In this document: in pieces, positions 18,452-28,681 of the stretch
How positions within the stretch are numbered: position 1 is the stretch's first letter
How the letters are laid out: every line of letters begins with the position of its first letter
NCBI RefSeq assembly: GCF_014202575.1
Contig: NZ_JACHHB010000001.1
Coordinates: 370,825 to 434,824, forward strand
Reading direction: 5' to 3'
DNA: 64,000 bases
Source of the DNA: Texcoconibacillus texcoconensis
Lineage (GTDB): Bacteria; Bacillota; Bacilli; Bacillales; Salisediminibacteriaceae
Made by a program: the position numbers and the translations under genes
Notes under the pieces: generated by a model
What the model saw: only the letters and a program-made list of their open reading frames with translations
What the model was told of the DNA's origin: nothing
The model's database searches: none

Positions 18452-19105
18452 TCAAGATGTATATGTAACTGCTAATCCTGCTTTTTCATAAAAAGATTCT
18501 TTTGCCTCATTATACTGGTCGGTATATTCATTAAATTGATCTTTTAATTCATTTACTTCTTCGTATGCTTCATTTACTTTTTCATGGTGGTCTTGTAATT
18601 CTTCAACCGTTAACTCTTCTTCTTGAATCATCTCATATAACTGTTGATCGAGTTCAATTGAATCTTTATAAACTTCATAGAGGTCGTCATATGCGGAAAA
18701 ACGTTCTTCCATCGCGTGAATGAGTACATCCGCCTGTTCTAAAAGATCTTCTTCATCCATTTGCTCAACATATGTCTCCGCTTCTTGAAATTGTTCAAAT
18801 GCACCCTCAAGACTTTCACGCTCTGTTTCTAACATTGTTAACCTCTCTTCAGATGAGGAAATGGCTTCATCTGCAATCGGCTCAATCTCTTCAATCGTTG
18901 GTAACTCGAGCATCTCTTCATACAATTCCTGTTCATGTTGTTCTGCCTCAGCTAAAGGTTGTTGTTGTTCTGCAAATTCAGCCTCTAAAGAGACAGTTTC
19001 TTCAAGGTGTTCATACATGGATTCTGTTGGATCATTACCACATCCAGTTAATGTAAATAAAAACGCAGTCGCAACGATTCCATATATTTTTTTATTCGCT
19101 TTCAT
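18452..19105 (-). CDS. ykyA: YkyA-type putative cell-wall-binding lipoprotein
   Basis: A 217-residue exported protein with a lipoprotein signal peptide ending LTGC (Cys 22), followed by an almost wholly helical, Glu/Gln-rich body with heptad patterns. This is the YkyA (PF10368-type) family, found upstream of pdhA in B. subtilis as it is here. It is thought to sit on the outer face of the membrane, and its function is unknown. The ATG is preceded by GGGGAGGA. Confidence 0.85.
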   Translation of the reverse strand: MKANKKIYGIVATAFLFTLTGCGNDPTESMYEHLEETVSLEAEFAEQQQPLAEAEQHEQELYEEMLELPTIEEIEPIADEAISSSEERLTMLETERESLEGAFEQFQEAETYVEQMDEEDLLEQADVLIHAMEERFSAYDDLYEVYKDSIELDQQLYEMIQEEELTVEELQDHHEKVNEAYEEVNELKDQFNEYTDQYNEAKESFYEKAGLAVTYTS

Positions 19106-19325
19106 TTGTGTCCTCCCCTTGATTACATTACTTGCTAGTCACCAAGTAAACATTATCTTAAAATTTACATTTTTACAAGATGATTTTAACATAACAAATC
19201 GTTTGCAAAATAACTTAAACCCTTTTTATTGAATTAGGTATTCATCCACTCTCTTGAGCGGCTTCTGCATAGCATGTTATTACGTCGCTGTTATCAGCGA
19301 AAAATGCTATGAAGGAGGATTTCTC

Positions 19326-19526
19326 ATGCACTACGGATACGATGTAGGTTGCTGCTATGACCCTTGCGGATATGGTTTTGATCACGGATACGGGTACGGT
19401 TATGGCGCCCCCGCTTACGGATATGGTGCTCCCTCGTACGGTTACGGTGGAGGAAGAGGTTTTGCGTTAATCGTCGTTCTTTTCATTTTACTTGTGATTG
19501 TTGGAGCCGCTCGCTTTGCAGGTTAA
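19326..19526 (+). CDS. YjcZ-family sporulation-type small protein
   Basis: A 66-residue peptide beginning [17 protein letters not shown] with a Tyr/Gly repeat region, then the hallmark hydrophobic helix [18 protein letters not shown]. Both parts are typical of YjcZ-type peptides that are abundant in Bacillus spores. The ATG follows GAAGGAGGATTTCTC with perfect spacing; the frame stays open upstream but has no start of quality. It is probably expressed during sporulation and membrane-associated. Confidence 0.85.
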   Translation: MHYGYDVGCCYDPCGYGFDHGYGYGYGAPAYGYGAPSYGYGGGRGFALIVVLFILLVIVGAARFAG

Positions 19527-19712
19527 TAAAACCCACTAAGAAACGAGGGAAATTTGCCCTCGTTTCTTTCTATTTTTTTTGCTTTAGGATATGATAGTTA
19601 ACAGGAATTCATGATTTGTAGTCTGAAAAAGCTCAACGCTATTTTCTATTCGAGTTAAGGCTACGATTAAGGATAATAAATGTATATTTACGAACAGAAG
19701 GAGGATGTTTCC

Positions 19713-20288
19713 ATGATTAAAATGGATGATGTTATCCGTGAAGGACACCCCACTTTACGAAAAAAAGCTGAACAAGTCAACTTCCCACCTAGTAAAGAAG
19801 AGGAAGAAACATTACGTCAAATGCTTGAGTTTCTTATACATAGTCAAGATGAAGAATTAGCTGAAAAATATGGCCTTCGACCTGGCGTTGGCTTAGCAGC
19901 TCCTCAGATTAATTGCAGCAAACGAATGATAGCTGTACGTACCACCGATGAAAAAGGAAACCTTATAGAATATGCACTATTTAACCCTAAAATTAGAAGC
20001 CATTCAAAGGAGACGACATTTTTAGAAGATGGCGAAGGCTGCCTTTCGGTCGACCGTGCAGTAAAAGGAATTGTTCACCGTTACGCTCGCATTACCGTTA
20101 CAGGCCGTACCCTCGAAGGTGAAGACGTCAAATTAAGGTTGCGCGGTTTCCCTGCAATCGTCTTCCAACACGAAATCGATCATTTAGATGGAATTATGTT
20201 TTACGACCGCATCGAAAGTGATGACCCATATAAAGAACCACTTCCACCACAAGCTGTTGTTCATCCAAACTCAACTGACACACCCTAG
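19713..20288 (+). CDS. def: Peptide deformylase
   Basis: A 191-residue type II peptide deformylase, the metalloenzyme that removes the formyl group from nascent proteins. Motif 1 is GVGLAAPQ, motif 2 is EGCLSV (metal Cys) and motif 3 is QHEIDHLDG (two metal His and the catalytic Glu). The insertion between motifs fits the Bacillus DefB/YkrB form. The ATG at 19713 follows GAAGGAGGATG; a codon 33 bases upstream lacks a ribosome site. It is convergent with ykrA, the B. subtilis arrangement. Confidence 0.95.
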   Translation: MIKMDDVIREGHPTLRKKAEQVNFPPSKEEEETLRQMLEFLIHSQDEELAEKYGLRPGVGLAAPQINCSKRMIAVRTTDEKGNLIEYALFNPKIRSHSKETTFLEDGEGCLSVDRAVKGIVHRYARITVTGRTLEGEDVKLRLRGFPAIVFQHEIDHLDGIMFYDRIESDDPYKEPLPPQAVVHPNSTDTP

Positions 20289-20308
20289 TCAGATGCACCC
20301 AAATGTCC

Positions 20309-20377
20309 AGGGGCAGACACTCTTTGAACAAAATGTTGGCAGACTTTACTCAACATTTTGTTCTTCCACCAGCCCCT
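20309..20377. terminator. Terminator between def and ykrA
   Basis: A perfect 13-bp stem (20326-20338 with 20351-20363) is enclosed by an outer AGGGGC/GCCCCT pairing. It lies between two convergent genes and can serve both. Confidence 0.7.
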
Positions 20378-20384
20378 TAAGTCT

Positions 20385-21164
20385 TTAAAGCAAACCGATC
20401 CTCACCACCCCTTCATAAATACCATTCTCATTTACATCATATGTGACGATGTCAGCCACCTCTTTCACTTCTTCCATCGCATTTCCCATTGCGACACCTG
20501 TACCTGCAAATTTAATCATTTCGATGTCGTTTAATGCATCACCGAAGGCTACTATTTCTGAAGATGAAATTCCCAAACGTTCGATAAATACTTCGATTCC
20601 TTTTGCTTTTGACCCACTCGGTGGTAAGATATCCAAAGCTTTTTCGTGCCAACGAACAAAATCGAATTCTCTTTCTTCCCCAAAATAAAAACCTTCATGT
20701 TCTGGTTCACAAAATAAAAGCGCTTGGTAAATTGACCGCGCATGATGAAATGTTGCATCGTAAGGTGGGTGTTCCATTTTTAAGCTCTCATTCATACTTT
20801 CATTTATCCAAGAATGATCTTGATCATTTGCTTTCATTTCTTTTTCATCTAAGAATACCATTGGATGGTGTTGCTGCTCAGCTTTCTGTTCTAGACGAAA
20901 GAGCGCCTCACCTTCTAAAGGCTTCGCATAAACAACTTGATTATCATACACGGCATAAGAACCATTAAAACTGACATACGAATCGATGTTTAGTTCCTCA
21001 CGAATCCATTCAAACATAAACGGGGCTCGTCCTGTTGCGATTACGACATGAATCCCTTTTTCTTGTAATGAAAAGACTGCGTGTTTTGTTGAGTTAGGTA
21101 TTTGTTTATCTTCATTTAGAATCGTTCCGTCGATATCTAGAAATACAATTTTTATTTCGTCCAT
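20385..21164 (-). CDS. ykrA: Cof-type HAD-superfamily hydrolase (YkrA-like)
   Basis: A 259-residue phosphatase of the haloacid dehalogenase superfamily, subfamily IIB. Motif I is FLDIDGTIL with the nucleophilic Asp near the N-terminus, motif II is VIATGR, the motif III lysine is in SKAKGIEVFIERLG, and motif IV is FGDALNDIEM. A cap domain lies in the middle. It acts on a small phosphorylated metabolite in the cytoplasm. Its position beside def matches ykrA of B. subtilis. Confidence 0.9.
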   Translation of the reverse strand: MDEIKIVFLDIDGTILNEDKQIPNSTKHAVFSLQEKGIHVVIATGRAPFMFEWIREELNIDSYVSFNGSYAVYDNQVVYAKPLEGEALFRLEQKAEQQHHPMVFLDEKEMKANDQDHSWINESMNESLKMEHPPYDATFHHARSIYQALLFCEPEHEGFYFGEEREFDFVRWHEKALDILPPSGSKAKGIEVFIERLGISSSEIVAFGDALNDIEMIKFAGTGVAMGNAMEEVKEVADIVTYDVNENGIYEGVVRIGLL

Positions 21165-21181
21165 CTTCTACCCTCACCCTA

Positions 21182-21636
21182 ACTTATCAATATTCAGTAT
21201 CAAGTTAAACTGACACCTAAACGTATTTACTTTCTCGTTTCAACGTACACGAAAGCTTCTTTACTTGTCAAAGCAATGCTCAAACATAATAATAAACAAT
21301 AAAATCAACTTATTTCTCCATATGAAAAAATGACAGACTTGAATCTGTCATTAGGAGGGTTTAAAATATTAAAGAGATGGAAAGAAAAATTAGTAAACCG
21401 TTGTCGTGAACTATTGCCGAAAAATTCATATGCATTAGTTTCGTCAGTCCTTCTTTCACATCTGGAAAGAAGGATTGTGATTTGTTACTGCAATGATTTT
21501 GTACCTTCTATGGTGAAAGCTACTATGACACGATTACAAACATTTCATTTTGTCATACATAAGACGCCTATAATGACCGTTAATGATAAATAAGCCCTTT
21601 TCATTTAACGTGAAATAAAATAAACAACAAGGAGAG
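21182..21636. other. Intergenic region with two strong hairpins upstream of rpoY
   Basis: The 450 bases contain a 9-bp hairpin (21329-21337 with 21344-21352) that on the minus strand runs into six T. They also contain a perfect 10-bp hairpin TCCTTCTTTC/GAAAGAAGGA (21448-21474). An open frame of 87 codons on the plus strand starts inside the first hairpin and has no family or ribosome site, so it is not called. A TATAAT at 21569-21574 could belong to an rpoY promoter, though its -35 is poor. Confidence 0.4.
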
Positions 21637-21642
21637 ATGTCA

Positions 21643-21852
21643 ATGATTTATAAAGTATTTTATCAATCAAACTTTGACCAAGCGCCTGTGCGCGAGGAAA
21701 CTGAATCGCTTTACCTAGAGGCTGAAAGTGAAAGAGATGCTCGTAAAAAATTAGCAGATAGAGATATTAATATTGAGTACGTTACTGCGTTAACAGGTTC
21801 AGTTTTGGAATATGAACAAAAACAAGAAGATTTCAAATTGGAGAATTTATAA
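21643..21852 (+). CDS. rpoY: RNA polymerase epsilon subunit
   Basis: A 69-residue protein, MIYKVFYQSN..., matching the small epsilon subunit (YkzG/RpoY) that binds core RNA polymerase in Firmicutes. The second of two nearby ATG codons, at 21643, has the better distance from AAGGAGAG. It is directly upstream of rnjA with a three-base gap, the conserved rpoY-rnjA pair. Confidence 0.92.
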   Translation: MIYKVFYQSNFDQAPVREETESLYLEAESERDARKKLADRDINIEYVTALTGSVLEYEQKQEDFKLENL

Positions 21853-21855
21853 ACG

Positions 21856-23523
21856 ATGAAACATGTGAAAAATCATCAAGCCGCGGTCTTTGCTCTAGGT
21901 GGCCTCGGTGAAATCGGTAAAAATACGTATGCCGTTCAATTCCAAGACGAAATCATATTAATTGATGCTGGTATAAAATTTCCAGAAGACGAACTGCTCG
22001 GTATTGACTACGTTATACCCGATTACACGTATCTCGTAAAAAATAAAGATAAAATTAAAGGGCTCTTTATTACACACGGTCATGAAGACCATATCGGAGG
22101 TATTCCTTATTTACTCCGTGAAGTCAATATTCCGATTTATGGTGGTCGCTTATCACTTGGCCTTCTAAGAAACAAATTGGAGGAACATGGATTACTTCGT
22201 CAAACAGCTTTGCACGAAATTCATGAAGATGACATCATCAAATTCCAAAAAACATCTGTGACATTCTTCCGAACGACTCACAGTATTCCAGACTCTTACG
22301 GCATTGTCGTAAAAACACCTTCTGGAAACATTGTTCAAACAGGCGATTTCAAGTTTGATTTCACCCCTGTAGGTGAACCAGCCAATTTAACAAAAATGGC
22401 GAAAATCGGTGAAGAAGGCGTCTTATGTTTACTTTCCGATAGTACCAATAGTGAAATTCCTGAATTTACAATGTCTGAACGACGGGTCAGTGAAAGTATC
22501 GATTCAATCTTTCGAAAAGTAGAAGGCCGAATCATTTTCGCAACCTTCGCTTCAAACATTCACCGTTTACAACAAGCCGTTGAAGCTGCAGTTAAAACCC
22601 AACGAAAAATCGCCGTTTTCGGTCGTAGTATGGAAGCAGCGATTAAAATTGGACAAGAGTTAGGTTATATTCGGGCACCAAAAAACACATTTATCGAACC
22701 ATCACAACTGAATAAACTTCCAAATAACCAAGTGACAATTCTTTGTACCGGAAGTCAAGGTGAACCGATGGCCGCGTTATCACGTATCGCGTTCGGAACA
22801 CACCGTCAAATTCAGATTATCCCTGGGGATACCGTCGTTTTTTCATCATCACCAATCCCAGGAAACACACAGAGTGTTAGTAAGACGATCAACCAGCTAT
22901 TCCGTGCTGGAGCAGAAGTGATTCACGGTTCACTCAATGACATTCATACATCAGGTCACGGTGGACAAGAAGAACAAAAAATGATGTTAAGATTAATGAA
23001 ACCAAAATATTTTATGCCGATTCACGGTGAGTTTCGAATGTTAAAAATGCACGCACAACTTGCTCAAGATTGCGGTGTTGATGAGGACCATTGCTTCCTT
23101 ATGGATAATGGTGATGTTCTTGCATTACACCATGATGAAGCAAAAATATCTGGAAAAGTACCTTCCGGATCAATCTATGTAGATGGTAACGGGATTGGAG
23201 ATATCGGTAACATTGTCCTTCGCGACCGTCGAATTTTATCCGAAGAAGGTTTAGTTGTCGTCGTCGTAAGTCTCGACATGAAAAACTTTAAAGTCGCATC
23301 AGGACCAGATATCATTTCACGTGGCTTCGTCTACATGCGAGAATCTGGTGATTTGATTCATGATGCTCAATCTATGCTTAATAGCCATTTACAAACATTA
23401 ATGGATCGTCAAATGACACAATGGTCCGAAATTAAAAATGAAATTTCCGACTTACTTGGACCTTTCTTATACGAAAAAACAAAACGTAAACCAATGATTT
23501 TACCTATTATTATGGAAGTCTAA
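21856..23523 (+). CDS. rnjA: Ribonuclease J1
   Basis: A 555-residue metallo-beta-lactamase/beta-CASP ribonuclease with 5'-3' exonuclease and endonuclease activity, central to mRNA decay and rRNA maturation. The zinc motif HGHEDH is at residues 74-79. Later motifs include the beta-CASP segments ([26 protein letters not shown]) and a C-terminal domain ending RPMI-type [13 protein letters not shown]. Similarity to B. subtilis RNase J1 extends over the full length. Its ribosome site lies within the end of rpoY, so the two are translationally coupled. Confidence 0.98.
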   Translation: MKHVKNHQAAVFALGGLGEIGKNTYAVQFQDEIILIDAGIKFPEDELLGIDYVIPDYTYLVKNKDKIKGLFITHGHEDHIGGIPYLLREVNIPIYGGRLSLGLLRNKLEEHGLLRQTALHEIHEDDIIKFQKTSVTFFRTTHSIPDSYGIVVKTPSGNIVQTGDFKFDFTPVGEPANLTKMAKIGEEGVLCLLSDSTNSEIPEFTMSERRVSESIDSIFRKVEGRIIFATFASNIHRLQQAVEAAVKTQRKIAVFGRSMEAAIKIGQELGYIRAPKNTFIEPSQLNKLPNNQVTILCTGSQGEPMAALSRIAFGTHRQIQIIPGDTVVFSSSPIPGNTQSVSKTINQLFRAGAEVIHGSLNDIHTSGHGGQEEQKMMLRLMKPKYFMPIHGEFRMLKMHAQLAQDCGVDEDHCFLMDNGDVLALHHDEAKISGKVPSGSIYVDGNGIGDIGNIVLRDRRILSEEGLVVVVVSLDMKNFKVASGPDIISRGFVYMRESGDLIHDAQSMLNSHLQTLMDRQMTQWSEIKNEISDLLGPFLYEKTKRKPMILPIIMEV

Positions 23524-23545
23524 TTTGAATTAAACTTCACCATAC

Positions 23546-23595
23546 AAAAAAGCTGACTTAAAAGGAGGTTGTCCTTTTATAAGTCAGCTTTTTCC
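23546..23595. terminator. Bidirectional terminator between rnjA and ktrC
   Basis: AAAAAGCTGACTTA and TAAGTCAGCTTTTT are perfect inverted repeats around an inner AAAAGGA/TCCTTTT stem. Confidence 0.9.
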
Positions 23596-23601
23596 ATCAC
23601 G

Positions 23602-24279
23602 TCAGTCGTCGTCATTCGTATCATCAAATAATGCACTTTCTAAACGATTGATATCTTTGTCTGAACCAATCACAATAATAACATCGCCTTTTTGTAACCT
23701 TTCTTCTGCTTGCGGGGAAACATTAACATCTTCATCACGTTTAATCGCCATAATATTACAACCGTATTCTGCACGAACATCTAACGTTTCAAGTGATTTC
23801 CCATCAACGATATTACCGGCACGCAACTCCACAATGCTATATTCATCCGAGAGCTCTAAATAGTCTAATACATTTTTCGAAACGACATTATGTGCAATAC
23901 GAACACCCATATCCCTCTCTGGATGGACAACTTGATGAGCACCAATGCGATTTAACACTTTTTCGTGATAATCATTTTGTGCTTTTACAGTAATATGTTT
24001 CACACCTAATTCAACAAGCATCAGCGTTGCTAAAATACTGGATTGTATATTATCACCAATCGCAACAATGACATGATCAAAGTTACGAATCCCTATACTT
24101 TTTAACGCTTTTTCATCCGTCGCATCACAGATAACCGCATGTGTCGCATCGTTTGCGTATTTCGATACTCGTTCTTCATCTACATCAATCGCTAATACTT
24201 CCATACCTTGTTCATTTAAAGAAGTACATATACTTCCCCCAAATCGACCTAAACCAATAACTGCAAATTGCTGATTCAT
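23602..24279 (-). CDS. ktrC: Potassium channel regulatory (RCK) subunit KtrC
   Basis: A 225-residue cytoplasmic subunit with an N-terminal RCK/TrkA-N nucleotide-binding domain (FAVIGLGRFGGSICTSL) and a C-terminal TrkA-C domain. It gates a Ktr potassium uptake channel in response to ATP/ADP and, in B. subtilis, cyclic di-AMP. The ATG at 24279 has a GGTGG site; upstream codons are weak. Synteny with rnjA identifies it as KtrC. No KtrB or KtrD membrane subunit lies in the window. Confidence 0.92.
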   Translation of the reverse strand: MNQQFAVIGLGRFGGSICTSLNEQGMEVLAIDVDEERVSKYANDATHAVICDATDEKALKSIGIRNFDHVIVAIGDNIQSSILATLMLVELGVKHITVKAQNDYHEKVLNRIGAHQVVHPERDMGVRIAHNVVSKNVLDYLELSDEYSIVELRAGNIVDGKSLETLDVRAEYGCNIMAIKRDEDVNVSPQAEERLQKGDVIIVIGSDKDINRLESALFDDTNDDD

Positions 24280-24395
24280 ATTTATCGCCACCAACGTTTC
24301 TTATTATTTTTTATCTTACCAACGTTGATGTATTTTTGCAATTTACGTTTTCCTTGCGTGTAAAGCTTCAACCCTTTTTTAGAAACAGCCCATAC

Positions 24396-24433
24396 AAAAA
24401 TCCTAACCAATAGAGATCAATTGATTAGGATCA
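24396..24433 (-). terminator. Terminator of the peroxiredoxin gene
   Basis: ATCCTAATCAAT and ATTGGTTAGGAT on the minus strand pair with one G-U, followed by five T. Confidence 0.8.
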
Positions 24434-24448
24434 AACCACCGACGTACA

Positions 24449-24994
24449 TTATAGTGTATCTTGTCCAGGTTTCCAATTCGCCGGACATAGCCCTCCTGAT
24501 TGTAGAGCTTGAAGAACGCGCAATGTTTCATCTACATCACGTCCAACGTTGTTATGATTGACTACAGAGTACATAAGTTCACCTTCCGGACTAATAATAA
24601 ACAACCCACGAAGCGCGACCCCTTCCTCTTCAATAAGTACACCATACTCACGAGAAACTCTATGGTTTGTATCAGCAGCTAGCGGATACTTTAACTCTCC
24701 TAATCCATTATTATCACGTGAAGTATTAATCCAAGCTAAGTGAGTATGGACGGTATCTGTAGAAACACCAATCACTTCTGTATCGAGATCTTCAAACTCA
24801 TCATAACGATCACTCATCGCTATAATCTCTGTTGGGCAAACGAACGTAAAATCCATCGGATAGAAAAATAAAACGGTCCATTTGTCTTGTTTCATTAGGT
24901 CTTCTAAATTCACTATTTCAAATTCTTTGTTCGGCATCACTGCATTCATTTCAAATCGTGGGGCCTGTTTAGCTACCATGCGCTTATCTTCCAT
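24449..24994 (-). CDS. ykuU: Typical 2-Cys peroxiredoxin (YkuU-like)
   Basis: A 181-residue AhpC/TSA-type peroxiredoxin that reduces hydrogen and organic peroxides. The peroxidatic Cys lies in FTFVCPTE and the resolving Cys in GGLCPANWKPG at the C-terminus. The neighbouring mscS-type gene and ykuS give the ykuS-ykuT-ykuU context of B. subtilis. The ATG follows TAGGAGGTATTACAT. It probably draws electrons from thioredoxin. Confidence 0.93.
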   Translation of the reverse strand: MEDKRMVAKQAPRFEMNAVMPNKEFEIVNLEDLMKQDKWTVLFFYPMDFTFVCPTEIIAMSDRYDEFEDLDTEVIGVSTDTVHTHLAWINTSRDNNGLGELKYPLAADTNHRVSREYGVLIEEEGVALRGLFIISPEGELMYSVVNHNNVGRDVDETLRVLQALQSGGLCPANWKPGQDTL

Positions 24995-25282
24995 ATGTAA
25001 TACCTCCTAAATGAACTGTCAAATCGTTATCATCATCAGCGTTTCAAGATCATGATAATATTGTTATATTGTTTTGTTGTATATGAGTTGTTTTCAATGA
25101 TCACTTAACCATAAATTAATATTCCCGAATTTATTGCTTTCAAAACGTAAAGTTTTCAAATTCCGCGGTAAATTGACCCTTAATTACATTTTTTACCATA
25201 ACGAAATGTCTCTAGCTTTGTTCGACAATTAGCTTTATGTTAACATACAACAAGCACAGTTACTATCAAAGGAGAGAAAGGT

Positions 25283-26119
25283 ATGACTCAATGGTTTAAT
25301 AGCCCTGATTGGACTGCAATCGGGTTGCAATTTGGTAAAATTCTTTTACAACTCATCGTTATTTTCATTGTATACGGTATTGTGAAAAGAATCGCTCAGA
25401 AAATGATCACGCGATCCTTCGAACGAATGCAAAAACAGCGAAATATGTCCACCAGTCGTAATAAAACGTTGGAAAAACTCGCGCAAAATGTTTTTGGTTA
25501 TGCGTTGCTGTTCGTCCTCATTACGATCGTTATCGGCTTGTTTGACTATGATGTCACCGCACTCATCGCAGGTGCCGGTATCATCGGTTTGGCTATCGGC
25601 TTTGGTGCCCAGGGCCTTGTTAGCGATGTTGTAACAGGTTTTTTCATCCTTCTAGAAAAACAATTGGAAGTCGATGAATACATCACAGTAGCTGGTGTCG
25701 ATGGGATTGTCGAAGAAGTCGGCCTACGTACAACACGAATAAGAAGTTTTAATGGCACAGTACATTTTATTCCCAACCGAGAAATTACGAGTTTGAGTAA
25801 CCATTCTCGTGGAACGATGCAAGCACTCGTTGACATTAGCATTGCTTACAAAGAAAACATTAATGAAGCCATCACTGTGATGCAAACGGCTTGTGATGCC
25901 GCTTCCGAAAATGATGAAACAATCGTCGACGGTCCTCATGTCATCGGCGTTCAACATTTTGGCGATTCAGATGTCATTATTCGAATCATCGCCAAAACTG
26001 AAAATATGGAACAATGGGCCGTGGAACGTAAATTAAGACAAGCGATCAAAGAAGCGCTAGACAAAAATGGTATCGAAATACCTTTTCCACACCACGTTAT
26101 ATTAGATCAGCGTTCATAA
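25283..26119 (+). CDS. ykuT: MscS-family mechanosensitive channel (YkuT-like)
   Basis: A 278-residue channel subunit with three membrane helices, the pore-lining third helix rich in Gly/Ala (AGAGIIGLAIGFGAQGLVSD), and a cytoplasmic beta domain with the RTTRIRSFNGTVHFIPN segment. It opens under membrane tension during hypo-osmotic shock to release solutes. It is divergent from the peroxiredoxin gene as in the B. subtilis yku cluster. The ATG follows AAAGGAGAG. Confidence 0.92.
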   Translation: MTQWFNSPDWTAIGLQFGKILLQLIVIFIVYGIVKRIAQKMITRSFERMQKQRNMSTSRNKTLEKLAQNVFGYALLFVLITIVIGLFDYDVTALIAGAGIIGLAIGFGAQGLVSDVVTGFFILLEKQLEVDEYITVAGVDGIVEEVGLRTTRIRSFNGTVHFIPNREITSLSNHSRGTMQALVDISIAYKENINEAITVMQTACDAASENDETIVDGPHVIGVQHFGDSDVIIRIIAKTENMEQWAVERKLRQAIKEALDKNGIEIPFPHHVILDQRS

Positions 26120-26137
26120 CATCAATACATTCGCAAA

Positions 26138-26197
26138 AGCAAAGACTGGTTGCCTTTATACGAAACATGTATTCGTAAGGCTTCCAGTCTTTTTTGT
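26138..26197 (+). terminator. Terminator after ykuT
   Basis: A long hairpin pairs AAGACTGG with CCAGTCTT around an inner GCCTTTATACGAA/TTCGTAAGGC stem, followed by six T. Confidence 0.85.
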
Positions 26198-26207
26198 GAC
26201 TATGAAT

Positions 26208-26453
26208 TTATTGTGGTAATGATTGTTCTACTCGCTGACAAACTTCTTCAGCGTTCATACCGTCTGCGTTAACGACCGCACTTTGAGTGGATGTATCCTG
26301 CATTCCCATCACATTTTGGTCTTGTCCACTTAGTACGCAACAATCACAGCCTTCTTCGTCACCTTGTTTTTGTAATGGAACAACATCATGCCCTCGTTCT
26401 TGAAGTGCTGCTTGGACATCTGAAAGCGATTGTTCTACACCGACTCTCGCCAT
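26208..26453 (-). CDS. ykuS: YkuS, UPF0180 family protein
   Basis: An 81-residue protein beginning MARVGVEQSLSDVQAALQ with the Cys pair CDCCVLSGQDQNVMGM, hallmark of the UPF0180 family (YkuS). It is cytoplasmic, of unknown role, and belongs to the ykuQ-R-S-T-U neighbourhood. The ribosome site GAGGAGGATG is somewhat far from the ATG (about 12 bases). Confidence 0.88.
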   Translation of the reverse strand: MARVGVEQSLSDVQAALQERGHDVVPLQKQGDEEGCDCCVLSGQDQNVMGMQDTSTQSAVVNADGMNAEEVCQRVEQSLPQ

Positions 26454-26581
26454 GTGTAATCATCCTCCTCATGGAAATGTTCGTTTCTTTTGTAACTTAA
26501 CCAAAAATCAACATTTCATACACAAAAGCGACATCGGCTCGATTAATATGCCACTGAAACCTTCAACGCCCGTTTTACTAT

Positions 26582-26638
26582 TTACAAAAAAGCTGGTGTC
26601 TATCACGTTCTCACAACGTCATTGACACCAGCTTCATC
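26582..26638 (-). terminator. Terminator of the dapH-dapL operon
   Basis: AAGCTGGTGTC and GACACCAGCTT on the minus strand form an 11-bp stem with an inner GACGTT/AACGTG pairing, then a U-run. Confidence 0.88.
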
Positions 26639-26642
26639 ATAT

Positions 26643-27764
26643 TCAAGATAGATATCCTGTAAGTACCTTTACAGCTTGACTTATCGCTTCTTCTTGTGGA
26701 TCTAATTTTGAAGAGTGTAAACCATACTCCGAATGAACCCCTAGCCAAAACATCAATCCAGGAATTTCATCTAGGAAATAACCAAAGTCTTCGCCTGTCA
26801 TCGCTTCACGACAAACGACAACATCAACATCGCCACGATCTTCTAAGTATTGCAAAAACGCATTCGTCTCTTCTTCATGATTATAAACTTGAAGGTAATT
26901 CGCACCATAATCAAGTTTCGTTTCACAAGAGAAACTGACTTCCATTCCACTTAGAAGTGATTCGATTCTTTCTTTTACTTGTTGCATCGATGTTTGTGAT
27001 AACGTCCGTATTGTTCCTTCAACGCGAGCATGCTCTGCGATGATATTTTGTTTCGTCCCACCTGAAATCGTGCCGATTGTAACAACTGCAGAGTCTAGAG
27101 GTGACACATTTCGCGAAACAATCGTTTGTAGTTGTGTCACAAAGTGACTTGCAGCCACAACCATATCATTAGCCTGGTGAGGGGTTGCGGCATGTCCACC
27201 CTTCCCATAAAAATCAATAAACAACTCACTTGTATTTGCAAATAGCAGCCCAGGACGAGTTGCAATTGTGCCTACTTCATACTCAGGTGCGATATGAAGC
27301 GCAATCATTTTGTCAGGACGCCAAGCTTGAAATAATTCCGATTCTAGCATCGGTTTGGCACCACCAGGACCTTCTTCAGCTGGTTGAAATACGAATACTA
27401 AATTGTTTTCAGGCTGTTGGGATGCAAAAAATGACAACACTCCGATGGCGATCGTCATATGAAAGTCATGTCCACACGCATGCATTTTCCCATCATGTTG
27501 GGAAGTAAAGGGAAAACCGGTTTCTTCTTTGATCGGCAATCCATCAATATCAGCTCGATAGCCGATCGTCTCCGTAGGATTTGACCCTTGCACACGCACG
27601 AGCACCCCTGTTTCCCAAGTTTGAACTTCTAAGTGCGTTTGTGGTAACTTGCTTATCTCCGTTAATAAGCGTTCCTGCGTTTTCTTTTCTTGAAAACCTA
27701 ATTCAGGGATTTGGTGCAAAGCTCGTCTTAATTCAAATAATTGTTGTTCATCCATCACGGACAT
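26643..27764 (-). CDS. dapL: N-acetyldiaminopimelate deacetylase
   Basis: A 373-residue M20-family metallo-amidohydrolase. Metal and catalytic motifs include [10 protein letters not shown] and [13 protein letters not shown] (catalytic Glu), with a dimerisation domain in the middle. It removes the acetyl group from N-acetyl-LL-diaminopimelate in the acetylase branch of lysine and peptidoglycan-precursor synthesis. It follows dapH by about 40 bases in the same operon (ykuQ-ykuR order). The ATG at 27764 follows GGAAGGGG. Confidence 0.92.
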   Translation of the reverse strand: MSVMDEQQLFELRRALHQIPELGFQEKKTQERLLTEISKLPQTHLEVQTWETGVLVRVQGSNPTETIGYRADIDGLPIKEETGFPFTSQHDGKMHACGHDFHMTIAIGVLSFFASQQPENNLVFVFQPAEEGPGGAKPMLESELFQAWRPDKMIALHIAPEYEVGTIATRPGLLFANTSELFIDFYGKGGHAATPHQANDMVVAASHFVTQLQTIVSRNVSPLDSAVVTIGTISGGTKQNIIAEHARVEGTIRTLSQTSMQQVKERIESLLSGMEVSFSCETKLDYGANYLQVYNHEEETNAFLQYLEDRGDVDVVVCREAMTGEDFGYFLDEIPGLMFWLGVHSEYGLHSSKLDPQEEAISQAVKVLTGYLS

Positions 27765-27802
27765 CGGTTTCCCCTTCCTTTCTCCCACTCAATGATCATT
27801 TA

Positions 27803-28519
27803 TTAGTCGTTAAGTTTACGTAATTCTTGTTTGATTTCTGTTTTCTCTTGTGTTTTTTCATCGTTATACTTAATCACTTTCGCTGGTGTACCTGCAACAA
27901 CGGCATTTGCTGGAACATCTTCGGTTACGATCGCACCTGCTGCAACAACAGCACCTTCACCGACCGTTACCCCTTCAAGAATAACAGCATTCGCACCAAC
28001 GACAACGCCATCCTCAATAACAACTGGTTGAGCAGATGGTGGCTCGATTACACCTGCTAGTACTGCGCCAGCACCAATGTGACAGTTCTTACCTACTGTT
28101 GCTCTTCCACCAAGAACTGCGTTCATGTCAATCATTGTTCCTTCACCGATCACTGAACCAATGTTGATTGAAGCGCCGAGCATGATAACTGCGCGGTCAC
28201 CGATCGTTACTTGATCACGGATGATCGCACCTGGTTCAATACGCGCATTAATCCCTTTTAAATCGAGCAAAGGAATCGCAGAGTGACGACGGTCATTTTC
28301 TACGACATAATCTTCAATTTGACTTTCGTTATCTTTAATCGCCGCTTCAATTTGCTCCCACTCACCAAAAAGGACACCCGTGTTTCCTTGAATAAACGAT
28401 TGCGTTTCACTTCCGAAATCGATATTCTCTAAGTTCCCTTTAATATGTACCTTCACAGGTGTCTTTTTCTCACTATTTGAAATAAAATTAATAATCTCAT
28501 TAGCATCCATCTGGTTCAT
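27803..28519 (-). CDS. dapH: Tetrahydrodipicolinate N-acetyltransferase
   Basis: A 238-residue left-handed beta-helix acyltransferase. The N-terminal DapH domain ([20 protein letters not shown]) precedes a hexapeptide-repeat region from about residue 90 ([20 protein letters not shown] and following turns). It acetylates tetrahydrodipicolinate with acetyl-CoA, the first step of the acetylase lysine/DAP branch, and DapL acts after the aminotransferase. The ATG follows AAAGGAGGAG. Confidence 0.95.
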   Translation of the reverse strand: MNQMDANEIINFISNSEKKTPVKVHIKGNLENIDFGSETQSFIQGNTGVLFGEWEQIEAAIKDNESQIEDYVVENDRRHSAIPLLDLKGINARIEPGAIIRDQVTIGDRAVIMLGASINIGSVIGEGTMIDMNAVLGGRATVGKNCHIGAGAVLAGVIEPPSAQPVVIEDGVVVGANAVILEGVTVGEGAVVAAGAIVTEDVPANAVVAGTPAKVIKYNDEKTQEKTEIKQELRKLND

Positions 28520-28626
28520 GATTGCTCCTCCTTTTAATATACAACTTTAATGGTTCAAGGTACATGATAGAGAGTTGTTGAAAAAAATGCAATCGGTAAC
28601 CACCATGTAATAAAAATTTCTTTAAA

Positions 28627-28664
28627 CAAAAAGGACAAGCCCTTTTACATTAGCTTATCCTACA
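28627..28664 (-). terminator. Terminator of the DUF4309-like gene
   Basis: AGGATAAGC and GCTTGTCCT on the minus strand pair, followed by five T. Confidence 0.75.
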
Positions 28665-28681
28665 TCACAGATGAACATCAA

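Noticed and set aside
25035..25075. PerR or Fur box between the peroxiredoxin gene and mscS
   Set aside because: The sequence around TGATAATATTGTTAT has a partial dyad only. The right half does not fit either consensus.
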